NCBI GenBank assembly: GCA_964532965.1
Contig: CAZHJE010000001.1
Coordinates: 1 to 64,000 of the forward strand
DNA length: 64,000 bases
Origin: CAZHJE01 sp964532965
GTDB lineage: Bacteria > Patescibacteriota > WWE3 > UBA101185 > UBA10185
Reading direction: 5' to 3'
The translations under genes were made by a program, and so were the position numbers. The notes beneath the pieces were generated by a model. The model was not told where the DNA came from. It saw only the letters and a list, made by a program, of their open reading frames with translations, and made no database searches. Shown here piece by piece: positions 1 through 9,121 of this stretch (positions within the stretch are counted from its first letter, which is position 1; each line of letters opens with the position of its first letter).

Positions 1-468
1 AACAAAAAAACCACTTTTGAAAAAGAAAGCGATTAAAAAAATTGTTAAGAAAATCATAAAACCATAATACACTGACTCTTTTTTAAAAAATAAGATATAG
101 AGGAGAATAAATATTACCCAAATCTGGCTTAGTTCGATATGTTCTCTAATTCTATAAAGAAAAAAGTTGGATAAAATAACCTGGAAAGATAACAAACAAG
201 CAATAATATTGTTATCAAATAGTTTCTTAAAAAAAATGAAGGCAAAAAAAAGCACGAGTAAGGTAGTTACTAAAACTAATATATTATACCCCAGAATAAA
301 GCCAAACAATTTATATATCAGTTGATAAAAAATAGAAAAGGGTTGATTACTATAAAACGCCGTTGATTTAAATAAACCAAACGGTTGTGCCATGTACTCT
401 TTGTAAAGAAACATGTCAGCACCTACATTATCCCCTTGTATGCCAATAAGATGATTATAAAGCCACAT
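1..468 (-). CDS. GT-C-like polytopic membrane protein (3' end outside window)
   Basis: This reading frame is open from an ATG at 468 to the left edge (156 codons, no stop), so only the N-terminal part is present. It begins with a soluble-looking stretch containing GDN and AD residues, followed by at least four hydrophobic segments. This resembles the first periplasmic loop and membrane helices of GT-C/GT39 glycosyltransferases, where an acidic pair sits in the first outside loop. It starts six bases after the stop of the neighbouring gene at 475-2892, so it is probably the next gene of the same operon. The family call is inference from layout and context. Confidence 0.6.
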   Translation of the reverse strand, partial: MWLYNHLIGIQGDNVGADMFLYKEYMAQPFGLFKSTAFYSNQPFSIFYQLIYKLFGFILGYNILVLVTTLLVLFFAFIFFKKLFDNNIIACLLSFQVILSNFFLYRIREHIELSQIWVIFILLYILFFKKESVYYGFMIFLTIFLIAFFFKSGFFV

Positions 469-474
469 AAGAAA

Positions 475-2892
475 CTATTTTTTTCTAAAAACCCTTTTAA
501 GTATTACAAGCACGACACTGCCAATACCTAACAAATAAAACACACCGGTAATGATAAAACCAATGATGTATGTCTTCTGAGGAACAAATTCAACAATTAG
601 CTCAAAGTCTACACTGCCGTCTGAGTTATAGGTACAGGCAGATTTTGAAAGAGAACAGATATAATCAGATTCAACAACCCAACCATTTGCAAACGCATTG
701 ACAACGTAGTGATTTTTTTCCGCTATAAAAAATTTGTTATTCCAAGTTTCATTATATGGTCCTGCTAACAGGTTGTTATCTTGAATAACATCAAAATACT
801 CAGGGCTAACATAGTCTTCCGTAGATGATGGGGTTGTTATACCCGAAGGATTTAAAAACACCTTCCAATTATCGCTAAAGTTTTGTATAAAAACTAAAAA
901 AAATTTTTCACCAGAGGAAAATATTTGAACTCTATATTTTGTTGGATTTATTTGTTTGAATTTAATTTTTGGAATACTTAATTCTGTTTCCTCTGATATT
1001 AGATCAACTAGGTTTAAATTTTGCTTATAAAATATTTTTATATCTCGTAAATTATCTATCTTTACAAGTTCAGAGATCGCGTCTGCTGGATCTGCAACTG
1101 TATAGGAGATTTTATTTGCCGAATAAAAAAGGGGTAAAGTGCTGTTTTGAGGAATTTCGTATAAATCAAACCCGTCAAAATGAGTTACGCTACCTACACT
1201 CACAAGATCATCAAGAGCTTTTTTAATTGCAGATATATTTAAATTATGAACATTTGCCGTATTATCGGAAATGCGTTTTAAATAATTCTGATTATGGTCA
1301 TATCTTAAAACTAGGTATCCTATGTTGCGAACCCCCAGTAACTTTAAGTAACTGTCTAATTGATCATTAACTAGATAACTGGTGGCGTTCTGATTTATTA
1401 AATCTAGCACATTGGAAACATATGCGGCAGAGCTAATATACGACGGTTTTGTTGAAAAAAATGCGAATGGATCTGCCATATCATATAAAGGGTTAGACCA
1501 AGAAAACGTTTGATGCCATGCAATTACCGGCAAATACATAACATGGGTATTCCTTGGTAGTGATTTTCCATACTCTGCAAATTCGAAGTATGCGTTTGGG
1601 ATGTGGAATGGTGCATAAACCCTGAACCCGTAAATAAAAGGATACAGTCTAACAATAAATAATAGAATACTAAGTATTAGTATGACTTTTTTTAAAGTTG
1701 GTCTGAGACTATCGTAGAAAGACGCGAGCAAGAGTGTTGCAAAAATAGGATACAACAAAGAAAGTACTCTGTGAAACTTAAAGAAATTTCTAAAAACTTT
1801 AAAGCCAGGCAAATGTTCCCAAAAAAAATTAAATACCCCAAAAATATCAGAAGGCCCAAAAGATAACAGTAACATTACTAACAACAACAAATATAAGGGA
1901 TATAGCAAAGATTTTTTTGAATTTTTTGGCGCGCGTTTAAAAAAAAGGACACTTACAAAGCATGAAAAAATAAAACTTAACATAAATATTATCTCAATAA
2001 TTAGCAAATATGATGGGTAGTATTTATTAATAAAAAGATTCTCTCTACCAAGTAAAATGTTATAACCCAATGCATTAAGACTACTTGTAAAGGACAGAAT
2101 ACTATCGGTAGTTCCCGAACTGGATAAAAATGTGTTTAATTGAGAAGTGCTAGTAAGGGTCAAATTAACAGATAACAGTATCCAATAGGCATTAAGGCCA
2201 ATATTTAAAATAACAAAAAAAATCAATAATTTTATGAGACTCAAAACACTTCGTATTTTTCCGTCTAAAAGTAAATATGCAAAATAACTGAAAGTAAATA
2301 ATCCAGAATAAAATACAAATAATAAGACTGCCGAGACGTCGATAAACGCACACTGTAAAAATATGGCAGCAATAACAATATACAGTAGGTTCCGTTCATA
2401 AATTGCCTTTAGATAATAATAAAAAGTAATAGTTGAAAACATTAATCCCCAAAATATCGTGCTTGATTCCGACAAATATGCCTTGTAGTCGGGGAGTAAA
2501 ATAGACATTGAACACAATAAAATTACAATAAAGTGTAAACTATATTTATTCTTTGGGATAGGTACGATATAAGTAACAATTTTGTATGAAAAAAACCAGA
2601 TAAACAGAAATAAGACAAATATTAGGCCAGCACTTGCTAAAGATAAATTTATAAAATTAAGAAAAGAGGCAAATGCCATAGTAAACAATGTTGGTCTAAA
2701 TGACATATCTTTTCCCCCGTTGTCGATATTATCCCAAGAAAAGAAATACCTATTAAAGTTAAAATATGCATTATATCCATGGTAGCTGTCTGAATGCGCA
2801 ATTATTCCAAATGCAGATAAATAGTATATAAGATAAATAAGAACGCCCAATAATACTAATAGTAAACTATATTTTTTTAAATACTGCTTCAT
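475..2892 (-). CDS. Large GT-C/YfhO-like membrane protein
   Basis: An 805-residue polytopic protein. The N-terminal half (about residues 5-430) carries ten or more hydrophobic helices. The C-terminal half is a soluble, probably extracytoplasmic domain that ends in one more helix and a KK-rich tail. An HSDSYHGYNAYF stretch follows the first helix, and a pattern near 680 resembling the FxDNWKV motif of YfhO/arabinofuranosyltransferase-type proteins is visible. Such proteins are thought to transfer sugars from polyprenyl-phosphate donors outside the membrane. Its start overlaps the upstream methyltransferase by 26 nt, indicating translational coupling. The specific sugar cannot be inferred. Confidence 0.7.
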   Translation of the reverse strand: MKQYLKKYSLLLVLLGVLIYLIYYLSAFGIIAHSDSYHGYNAYFNFNRYFFSWDNIDNGGKDMSFRPTLFTMAFASFLNFINLSLASAGLIFVLFLFIWFFSYKIVTYIVPIPKNKYSLHFIVILLCSMSILLPDYKAYLSESSTIFWGLMFSTITFYYYLKAIYERNLLYIVIAAIFLQCAFIDVSAVLLFVFYSGLFTFSYFAYLLLDGKIRSVLSLIKLLIFFVILNIGLNAYWILLSVNLTLTSTSQLNTFLSSSGTTDSILSFTSSLNALGYNILLGRENLFINKYYPSYLLIIEIIFMLSFIFSCFVSVLFFKRAPKNSKKSLLYPLYLLLLVMLLLSFGPSDIFGVFNFFWEHLPGFKVFRNFFKFHRVLSLLYPIFATLLLASFYDSLRPTLKKVILILSILLFIVRLYPFIYGFRVYAPFHIPNAYFEFAEYGKSLPRNTHVMYLPVIAWHQTFSWSNPLYDMADPFAFFSTKPSYISSAAYVSNVLDLINQNATSYLVNDQLDSYLKLLGVRNIGYLVLRYDHNQNYLKRISDNTANVHNLNISAIKKALDDLVSVGSVTHFDGFDLYEIPQNSTLPLFYSANKISYTVADPADAISELVKIDNLRDIKIFYKQNLNLVDLISEETELSIPKIKFKQINPTKYRVQIFSSGEKFFLVFIQNFSDNWKVFLNPSGITTPSSTEDYVSPEYFDVIQDNNLLAGPYNETWNNKFFIAEKNHYVVNAFANGWVVESDYICSLSKSACTYNSDGSVDFELIVEFVPQKTYIIGFIITGVFYLLGIGSVVLVILKRVFRKK

Positions 2893-3574
2893 AATTTAAA
2901 GTTAACTCCCTTCTTGTATCAAATGTGTCCAATAACCTCATTAGCAAAAGAACAGGAAACACAACAGGCAATTGCACTAAAAATAGCAGTATGTAGATTT
3001 TCGTAGATTTAGTCATTCCTGGAATTAAATCTTTTAACACCTTACCAAAGGTTACAAATCTTCCACATTGAGGAACTATATACATTACTTCAAACCCGAC
3101 ATCCTTGCCTAATCGTTCGAGCGAATACCTAGTGTATCTAAAGAAATCGTTCGGCACATCATGTTCTTCCCAAAATCCAGGACACGTAAGCCACAATTCA
3201 CCGCCCTTCTTAAGTATGCGGTACAATTCCGTTAACGCTACGTCTGGCCGATACAAATGCTCTAAAACCTGTGTACATAACACGTAGTCAAAAGAATTAT
3301 CCTCTACAGGAATGTTATATATTTCTGATTTAATATCTATATGCGAGTAATTCAAACCATAGTTTTCTGCACAAAAATCTTGCGAAGTATACTTACAATG
3401 TTTAAAATATTTTTTGTAAGGGCACGTACCTGCACCAACATCAAGTACAGACTGCTCTTGCCTCATTTTTTTTGCTAAATCTTTTGCAAACTTATGTAAA
3501 CTATACCCTATAGGGTTTATAAGTGACCCGAGCCAAGAATCTAGATACATATTTACAATTTTATTTAAACTCAT
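2867..3574 (-). CDS. Class I SAM-dependent methyltransferase
   Basis: A 235-residue protein with a Rossmann methyltransferase core: VLDVGAGTC (motif I, about residues 40-48), then FDYVLCTQVLEHL (motif IV region) and a short RILKKGGELWLTCPG segment (motif VI), as in Methyltransf_11 proteins. A hydrophobic stretch near 195-215 could contact the membrane. It lies between two glycosyltransferase genes, with overlap downstream and 3 nt upstream, so methylation of a glycan residue or lipid-linked sugar is the likely role. The substrate is unknown. Confidence 0.8.
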   Translation of the reverse strand: MSLNKIVNMYLDSWLGSLINPIGYSLHKFAKDLAKKMRQEQSVLDVGAGTCPYKKYFKHCKYTSQDFCAENYGLNYSHIDIKSEIYNIPVEDNSFDYVLCTQVLEHLYRPDVALTELYRILKKGGELWLTCPGFWEEHDVPNDFFRYTRYSLERLGKDVGFEVMYIVPQCGRFVTFGKVLKDLIPGMTKSTKIYILLFLVQLPVVFPVLLLMRLLDTFDTRRELTLNYEAVFKKI

Positions 3575-3577
3575 ACG

Positions 3578-4507
3578 TTAATCCAATACAAAAGAACAAA
3601 TTATTCTTTTTTTAAATAAGTACATTAGACCATCTATATAACCTAACCAGTATAATCTTATTAAATCGAACCTACGAGCACGCAAGACAAGTAACGAATA
3701 CACCAAGGGCCAAATCCAAGAAAACCCAAACAGATAAACAATTTTATGAAACACATGGCCATACATAAATACTATTAACGACCTATTTCTCATTAAACAA
3801 TAGGCCTTTTGCCTAAACATACCACCTAAATTTCTAGGGGTAAACTGCTTTTCTAGTACAACGTCATGGTAAGTAATTGCGTCAAGAACTACTCCACAAC
3901 TATAACCTTTCTTTTTTGCTCTATAATATAACTCAGGCTCAGAATACGTTTGTAAAAACTCCTCGTTAAATCCTCCACAGCTATCAAAGACCTCCTTTTT
4001 AACCATAAACAAGTTTGGTATGCCATCACTATCATAAACCTCACCAGAATAATCAAAATCAACATGTGTGGTTTTTGATGTGTATAAATTTATCTTTTGC
4101 CCAATAAAGTACCGCTTTTTATTATGGAGTAAGCAAATAGTTGGTCCCAATATGCCATAATTTGCATTAGTCTTTGCAAAATTAATTAGCTTTTTCACCA
4201 TGCTTTTTTCTAACTGGTTGTCATCATCAACAAACAACAAATATTTACCTTTCGCAATATTTATCCCTGCATTTCTAGCACCAGTCATCATAATCCTACT
4301 TTCAGTGTGAATAATCTGTATATCTGTAAATTTGTTGTTTTTAAATCTTTTTAGCGATAAATTCTTTGTTTCATCATCTGAGGCATCATCTACAATAATC
4401 AGTTCACATGTGATATTAAAAAGATCGAGTTTATCTATAGAATCCAAGCAATTTAAAAGCATATTATATCTATTTCGTGTAGTTATAATGATAGATAAAT
4501 CAAGCAT
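3578..4507 (-). CDS. GT2 family glycosyltransferase
   Basis: A family 2 (GT-A fold) transferase of 309 residues. The N-terminus LSIIITTRNRY and the IIVDDASDDETK segment bind the nucleotide sugar; LLFVDDDNQLE provides the DxD-like metal site; a later SEPELYYRAKKKG segment matches the acceptor/base region. A hydrophobic stretch lies near the C-terminus. I placed the start at the ATG at 4507 rather than 4591, because it gives the normal GT2 N-terminus and an 8-nt ATGCTTGA overlap with the upstream methyltransferase. Its donor and acceptor are not determinable. Confidence 0.82.
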   Translation of the reverse strand: MLDLSIIITTRNRYNMLLNCLDSIDKLDLFNITCELIIVDDASDDETKNLSLKRFKNNKFTDIQIIHTESRIMMTGARNAGINIAKGKYLLFVDDDNQLEKSMVKKLINFAKTNANYGILGPTICLLHNKKRYFIGQKINLYTSKTTHVDFDYSGEVYDSDGIPNLFMVKKEVFDSCGGFNEEFLQTYSEPELYYRAKKKGYSCGVVLDAITYHDVVLEKQFTPRNLGGMFRQKAYCLMRNRSLIVFMYGHVFHKIVYLFGFSWIWPLVYSLLVLRARRFDLIRLYWLGYIDGLMYLFKKRIICSFVLD

Positions 4508-5183
4508 CTGTGACCTTATGAACACAAAACAACTCAAAAGCATATTGCGGAAAGTTATAAGTAAATAGTTGCGAAACTGTTGCAAGTGCAAACCACAAAA
4601 GTTTTGGCTTATATCTAATAGATACTGTCAAATCGTCGTCCATACCATCCTCATAATCTTTTCCTTTTCGTAATGAACGTAACCCTGCCAATCCTCTTAT
4701 CTTGAAACCAAATTGTCTTAACTCTTTTACAGTCCATCCAGACAAATGTTTTTGGTACGGATTATTATCAAGTTCTGCCTGATGTATGAACCCATTTGGG
4801 GAATTTATTATTACTTTATTTCTTGCCCAGTGTTTTGCCTTTTCTATTACTTCTTTTCCTACTTCTGGGGTAAGATGTTCTAAAACGTCAATCATAATTA
4901 CAGCATCAAAAGATTTATCCTCGAATACCAGATTTTCGATGGTATTTTGAATATATTCTGTGTGTATTTCTTTTTGTTTGGACTGTGTTATATATTCCTC
5001 AAACGCGTCAACTCCAACACTATACTTAATATTTTTACAATTTTTTATAGGTGAGTTTGGACCACAACCAAGATCTAAAACAGATATGCAATCACTCAAT
5101 TCATTTTGAAGACAATAATCAAGTGTATGAAAAATTTTGCCGAGCACTTTTCGTTCATGTAATGTGTTTATTAAAGATTTCAT
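4500..5183 (-). CDS. SAM-dependent methyltransferase
   Basis: A 227-residue class I methyltransferase with SAM-binding motif VLDLGCGPNSP (about residues 36-46), the acidic GVDAFEEY strand that holds the ribose, and FDAVIMIDVLEHL (motif IV/post-IV). It is not closely similar to the other methyltransferase in the locus (2867-3574) beyond these motifs. It ends in TGA, which overlaps the ATG of the following GT2 gene by 8 nt. Probable role: modification of a surface-glycan sugar or lipid carrier; the substrate is unknown. Confidence 0.8.
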   Translation of the reverse strand: MKSLINTLHERKVLGKIFHTLDYCLQNELSDCISVLDLGCGPNSPIKNCKNIKYSVGVDAFEEYITQSKQKEIHTEYIQNTIENLVFEDKSFDAVIMIDVLEHLTPEVGKEVIEKAKHWARNKVIINSPNGFIHQAELDNNPYQKHLSGWTVKELRQFGFKIRGLAGLRSLRKGKDYEDGMDDDLTVSIRYKPKLLWFALATVSQLFTYNFPQYAFELFCVHKVTDA

Positions 5184-5201
5184 ATAACAATTTTCTAAAA
5201 T

Positions 5202-6218
5202 CTAGTCTATATTATATATGAATTTGATATCTTTTAAGAGTTGTGAGTAAATCTTTTCTTTAAACAAAACCACAAATCGTATTAACAGAGCTGATGGGAT
5301 AATTAAAACAAATATTGAAACTAACCAAAAAACAGGGCTTATAAGGTTCTTCTTTCGATACTTTATTAGATAATATATTTCTCTAAGTGTGTATTTGTAA
5401 CTATAACGTGAGTAATTTTTTATTTGTATTAATCCAACATAATTTTTAGCGACAAACTCTTGAATCATAAACTGCTTAAAATCTTCAAATGCATTTTCGC
5501 TAAAAACATTTTCAAATAGCTGTACCCAACTAAGTAATGGAGATTTATCGTAAATCCAAGATACAAATCTAGTTTGACTAGTACCTATTCTTACAGCGAC
5601 GGTGTAATCTTTTAAAAACACAATCTTGTGGTTTTTAAATATTGAAGCAAAAGGATATACATGACATGGGAATATGTCTTCATGAAACGGGACGTCCATA
5701 AACTCCCTTCTGTATGCCAAACCAGACAATTGATCAAGAGAACTGAACATTGTAACAATATCCTTTCTGTCACTTTTCATAGATAGCGTTGTATTTGAAC
5801 TTGAGGATATTCCCTTTTTCACCCTAACAGGTTTCGTAATCTCATCATGAAACCAAAAATACGGCCTTGTTACAGCCCCTATGTCAGGATCTGCTAAAAA
5901 AACATCGTGTGTTTGTTGTAAAGCATTGAGCGATAAAACATCATCCTGCCCCATAAGAAAGATAACATCTCCTGTAGCACGTTGTCTTAATAATTCAAGG
6001 TTTTTTGAATACCCAAGATTTTTCACATTTCTAAAAAATCTTATTCTAGAATCGTTAAAATTGTTAATTACTCTCTCTATATCGTCACCAGAAGCATCCT
6101 CGCTAATTATTATTTCATAATTTTTAAAACTTTGATTTAGAATACTCTTAAGAGTAGGTGTAATAATGTCAGCACCCTTATATGTTGGTATTAAAATACT
6201 AAAAAATAATTCTCGCAC
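5202..6218 (-). CDS. GT2 family glycosyltransferase, GTG start
   Basis: A 338-residue GT2 protein: FSILIPTYKGAD at the N-terminus, IIISEDASGDD, and VIFLMGQDDVL as the DxD-type site near residue 95. A single hydrophobic helix near 295-320 probably anchors it to the membrane. The start is GTG at 6218-6216; a TATACT -10 box sits exactly seven bases upstream, so the mRNA may begin at the start codon. It begins a short run with the downstream methyltransferase (18 nt gap). Donor and acceptor unknown. Confidence 0.8.
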   Translation of the reverse strand: MRELFFSILIPTYKGADIITPTLKSILNQSFKNYEIIISEDASGDDIERVINNFNDSRIRFFRNVKNLGYSKNLELLRQRATGDVIFLMGQDDVLSLNALQQTHDVFLADPDIGAVTRPYFWFHDEITKPVRVKKGISSSSNTTLSMKSDRKDIVTMFSSLDQLSGLAYRREFMDVPFHEDIFPCHVYPFASIFKNHKIVFLKDYTVAVRIGTSQTRFVSWIYDKSPLLSWVQLFENVFSENAFEDFKQFMIQEFVAKNYVGLIQIKNYSRYSYKYTLREIYYLIKYRKKNLISPVFWLVSIFVLIIPSALLIRFVVLFKEKIYSQLLKDIKFIYNID

Positions 6219-6225
6219 TTTTTAG

Positions 6226-6231
6226 AGTATA
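6226..6231 (-). promoter_or_regulatory. -10 box of the GT2 gene starting at 6218 (leaderless)
   Basis: TATACT on the minus strand, seven bases before the GTG start. No good -35 is visible at 16-18 bp. Transcription starting about seven bases downstream of the box would coincide with the start codon. Confidence 0.35.
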
Positions 6232-6288
6232 TAAAAAATTTGCACGAAAAGCTATATTAAAATGTACCGCTCAAAAAATACACCTTAT

Positions 6289-7329
6289 TCACTGTCTCCA
6301 AGTAGACCTATCAGACTCGCTTTTATAAAATATCGACTTAATTGTTCCCGATAAATAAACAAAAAAAGTAATTTCACATGCGATGGGATGAAAAAACCAC
6401 GCAATATCTTTCCTTTTAGAATATCCTTTAATCGCTTGCATAAAAAGTGGAATAATTGTTAGGCAATAAAAACTAAACTTAATTAACCCAAGCTTTTTTG
6501 TACCACCTATATTTTTATCCTCCCAGGCATATTCTCTTGTACCCAGAGACTTATGATAAATATAATCATTTATTCTTCTTTTTTGTTTTCTAATAAACTT
6601 AGATATACTACTTTCACAAAATGTATGTATTATCCCATTTTTAATTTTAATGAATTTAACGCTCCCTTTAGTTTTTAATTCTTTTGCGATAATATCAATG
6701 TCAAATAAATAATCTCCTGACACATTTTGTTTTAGAAAATCAGATCTAAATACAGTGCCATTTGCACCAATTGTTGGTACTCCCGAAGAAGAAAATGTCA
6801 CTAATAGATAGTTACCACATTCTTTTTCTTCATGTGGAACTTCAGTCCATTTGCCAGTTAATAAATTTACTCTATCGTAATTTCCTAAAAAATGAACTAA
6901 AGGATCATTCATACCAATTAAAGCACAATATCGCGCAATAAAACCGTCTTGTTTTCTATATGTATATTTCCAAGGCTCACTTCCAATAACATCGGAGTGG
7001 TTAACAAGAGGAACAAGCATTTCTTGTAACCAAGTATTCGTAGGTAAAATATTGTCAGAATCAATAAGCGCAATAAAATCACCAGTCACAAATTTTAAGG
7101 CAGCTGCTTTTCCAGATTCAGCCGTTTTCAGCGGATTATCAATAATCTTTGCTTTATATTTCTTAGCAACCGTTCTTGTATTGTCTGTAGACCCACCATC
7201 GCCAATTATTACTTCTACTTTATCTTTTGGATAGTCTTGAACTGAAATCGAATGTAAACACGCATCAAGTACTTTCTCTGCGTTTAATGTTGCTATAATT
7301 ATGGAAACTGTAGGTAAGCTATCCCTCAT
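6289..7329 (-). CDS. GT2 family glycosyltransferase with C-terminal membrane segments
   Basis: A 346-residue transferase. It shows VSIIIATLNAEK, VIIGDGGSTDNTRT and ALIDSDNIL (DSD metal site, about residue 90), the order expected of GT2 enzymes that act at the inner face of the membrane. Two hydrophobic segments close to the C-terminus (about 280-300 and 320-340) indicate membrane attachment. An extended -10-like TGTTAAAAT lies about 12 nt before the ATG, so it may have its own promoter. Role in the surface glycan locus by context. Confidence 0.8.
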   Translation of the reverse strand: MRDSLPTVSIIIATLNAEKVLDACLHSISVQDYPKDKVEVIIGDGGSTDNTRTVAKKYKAKIIDNPLKTAESGKAAALKFVTGDFIALIDSDNILPTNTWLQEMLVPLVNHSDVIGSEPWKYTYRKQDGFIARYCALIGMNDPLVHFLGNYDRVNLLTGKWTEVPHEEKECGNYLLVTFSSSGVPTIGANGTVFRSDFLKQNVSGDYLFDIDIIAKELKTKGSVKFIKIKNGIIHTFCESSISKFIRKQKRRINDYIYHKSLGTREYAWEDKNIGGTKKLGLIKFSFYCLTIIPLFMQAIKGYSKRKDIAWFFHPIACEITFFVYLSGTIKSIFYKSESDRSTWRQ

Positions 7330-7363
7330 ATGTTGATGTTTATTTTAACACATGCCTATATTA

Positions 7364-9067
7364 TCAGACCTTAACATTCATCTTTGCTTCTTGCTCAACT
7401 CTTGCACTCTCTTTTAGTGACTCTTCTGCCAATTTATCTTGCTTTTTAGTAACAACATGTGTGAACATACTTTTTACAGCATTTATCCAAAACGATGGGG
7501 ATAAAAAGTTAACACTTGTTTGTTTTTTATCAAAATCAAGTAAATGCCCGAATATTTTCCATGCGCTATAAACTAAAAATTTAATGTCATCATAATTTCT
7601 AACAGATAAAAGCTTTCTGACTATGTATTGTGGCGTGAAAAAGCTTGAATATAGTTCTTGTGTTAACTCCATAAGTCTTTCATGCTCAAACGGTATTTTC
7701 ATAACAGGACCCCGCATATCAAACTCTTCATAGTCATTGGGATTAACCAGTAACCAATCGTTTTGTATACATTCTTTATATAAAGGAGTACCTGGATAAG
7801 GTATTACTATTGTTGCTTGCATTGTGTCTACATAGCCTTTTTTGAACATTCTTTTTGCAACTGCAATTGTATTTTGCGCCATTTCTTCTGTTTCCCATGG
7901 GTAACCAAGCATTATTGTTAAATGTGGTTCAAGCCCAGCTTTTTTAGCCATACGTACACCTTCTTCTATTTGGTGCACTTTAAGCCCTTTATCAAGTTTA
8001 TCAAGTGTGTATTGGTTACCTGACTCCATACCATACAGTATAAATCTAAAATTAGCCTTACCCATTAAATCGTAGTATTCTTGAGTCAAAGCATTAAGCC
8101 GCATATTACACCCCATTACTACTTTTTTGTTATACCCAGATTCAATTAGTAAATTACAAAACTTTTTAAGCGGAGGTCCCACAAATAGCGTTCCTGCGTC
8201 ATCAAATATTTCTCTAACGCCATAATTATCAACAACATGTTTAACCTCAGCAAATAATCTTTCAGGAGAAAATCTTCTATAAGTGCCCATTGGGTTTATT
8301 GTGTGGTCCCAAACACAAAACGTACATCTGTTCCACCAACAGTCTTTACCAGAATACATATATGTAGCAGGAGTATATTTATAATTCCCATTAGCATATG
8401 CATAAAGTTTCCATTTAGTTAAATCTCTATCTACAAACGGCAATTCATCTAGGTTATGTGTTTGTTTTAACGGACCAGATAACCAAAAGGCCTCTTTATC
8501 ACCAGTTATGTCATTATCTTCATATTTAATAAAATCAGACAACTTAACTCTTTTATCACCGGATCTTCCCCAAATACCTCCAACTAACACTTCCCCTTTT
8601 GTTATTGCATTAGCAAGATCGGTTAACATAAAGTCATAATCACCACCTGTAATAAGATAGTCAACATTTGAATTCATCATTGTTTCTTTTGGATTCCAAG
8701 TAACATGATCGCCTACCCAAACAAGTATTAACTCAGGGAATTTCTTTTTTAAATCAGCTATTATCTCCCAATGCTGTTTAACTACCGGTGCCTTAGTTTC
8801 TACCATGAGCATATCGGGCTGTTCTTTTTCGAGTTCTGACACCCATTGGTCATAACTCCATTCTTCTGCAATACCATCTAACCATACAACATCATACCCG
8901 TTTGCTTTAGCCTGTGATGCCGCATACGCAGGAACCATTGGATAAATATATGTTTTTGCGTTAAAAAATTGGAATTGTCTATTTTGAGACAATAAAGGTA
9001 CGCCCTTATCTGTTTCTATTGGAGGATAACCTACTGCTATTTTAAATTTATTGTTTTTACCAGCCAT
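7364..9067 (-). CDS. B12-binding-domain radical SAM protein
   Basis: A 567-residue protein. Residues about 1-170 form a cobalamin-binding-like Rossmann domain (WVGDHVTWNP, ITGGDY), followed by a radical SAM domain whose cluster motif is DCWWNRCTFC near residue 240, that is C-x4-C-x2-C rather than the usual C-x3-C-x2-C. Further landmarks are FILYGMESG and LTIMLGYPWETEE, typical of the Elp3/MiaB-like radical SAM fold, and YPGTPLY. These enzymes often methylate or rearrange unactivated carbons, for example in lipid or sugar precursors. It sits between glycosyltransferases and a toxin-antitoxin pair with its own promoter. Substrate unknown. Confidence 0.82.
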   Translation of the reverse strand: MAGKNNKFKIAVGYPPIETDKGVPLLSQNRQFQFFNAKTYIYPMVPAYAASQAKANGYDVVWLDGIAEEWSYDQWVSELEKEQPDMLMVETKAPVVKQHWEIIADLKKKFPELILVWVGDHVTWNPKETMMNSNVDYLITGGDYDFMLTDLANAITKGEVLVGGIWGRSGDKRVKLSDFIKYEDNDITGDKEAFWLSGPLKQTHNLDELPFVDRDLTKWKLYAYANGNYKYTPATYMYSGKDCWWNRCTFCVWDHTINPMGTYRRFSPERLFAEVKHVVDNYGVREIFDDAGTLFVGPPLKKFCNLLIESGYNKKVVMGCNMRLNALTQEYYDLMGKANFRFILYGMESGNQYTLDKLDKGLKVHQIEEGVRMAKKAGLEPHLTIMLGYPWETEEMAQNTIAVAKRMFKKGYVDTMQATIVIPYPGTPLYKECIQNDWLLVNPNDYEEFDMRGPVMKIPFEHERLMELTQELYSSFFTPQYIVRKLLSVRNYDDIKFLVYSAWKIFGHLLDFDKKQTSVNFLSPSFWINAVKSMFTHVVTKKQDKLAEESLKESARVEQEAKMNVKV

Positions 9068-9073
9068 ATATAA

Positions 9074-9079
9074 ATTATA
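9074..9079 (-). promoter_or_regulatory. -10 box of the radical SAM gene (leaderless)
   Basis: A consensus TATAAT on the minus strand, with exactly six bases between it and the ATG at 9067. No strong -35 at 17 bp. The predicted transcription start falls at or next to the ATG. Confidence 0.45.
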
Positions 9080-9108
9080 TTACAACATATAGACTATCGT
9101 ATATACAT

Positions 9109-9121
9109 GTTTGAGTCAAAC
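9109..9121 (-). repeat. 13-bp perfect palindrome between toxin and radical SAM genes
   Basis: GTTTGA-g-TCAAAC touches the last stop codon base of the PIN gene. It lacks a following T-run on the minus strand, so it is not a convincing terminator; it could be a small operator for the radical SAM promoter just downstream. Confidence 0.3.

Noticed and set aside
4508..4591. Upstream extension of the GT2 gene at 3578
   Set aside because: The extra 28 residues overlap the end of the methyltransferase gene in another frame and are not GT2-like; the ATG at 4507 gives a normal GT2 start.
6223..6228. TAGAGT half site before the GT2 gene as a third recA-type operator
   Set aside because: No ACTCTA arm at the right distance; it is simply part of the TATACT -10 region on the other strand.
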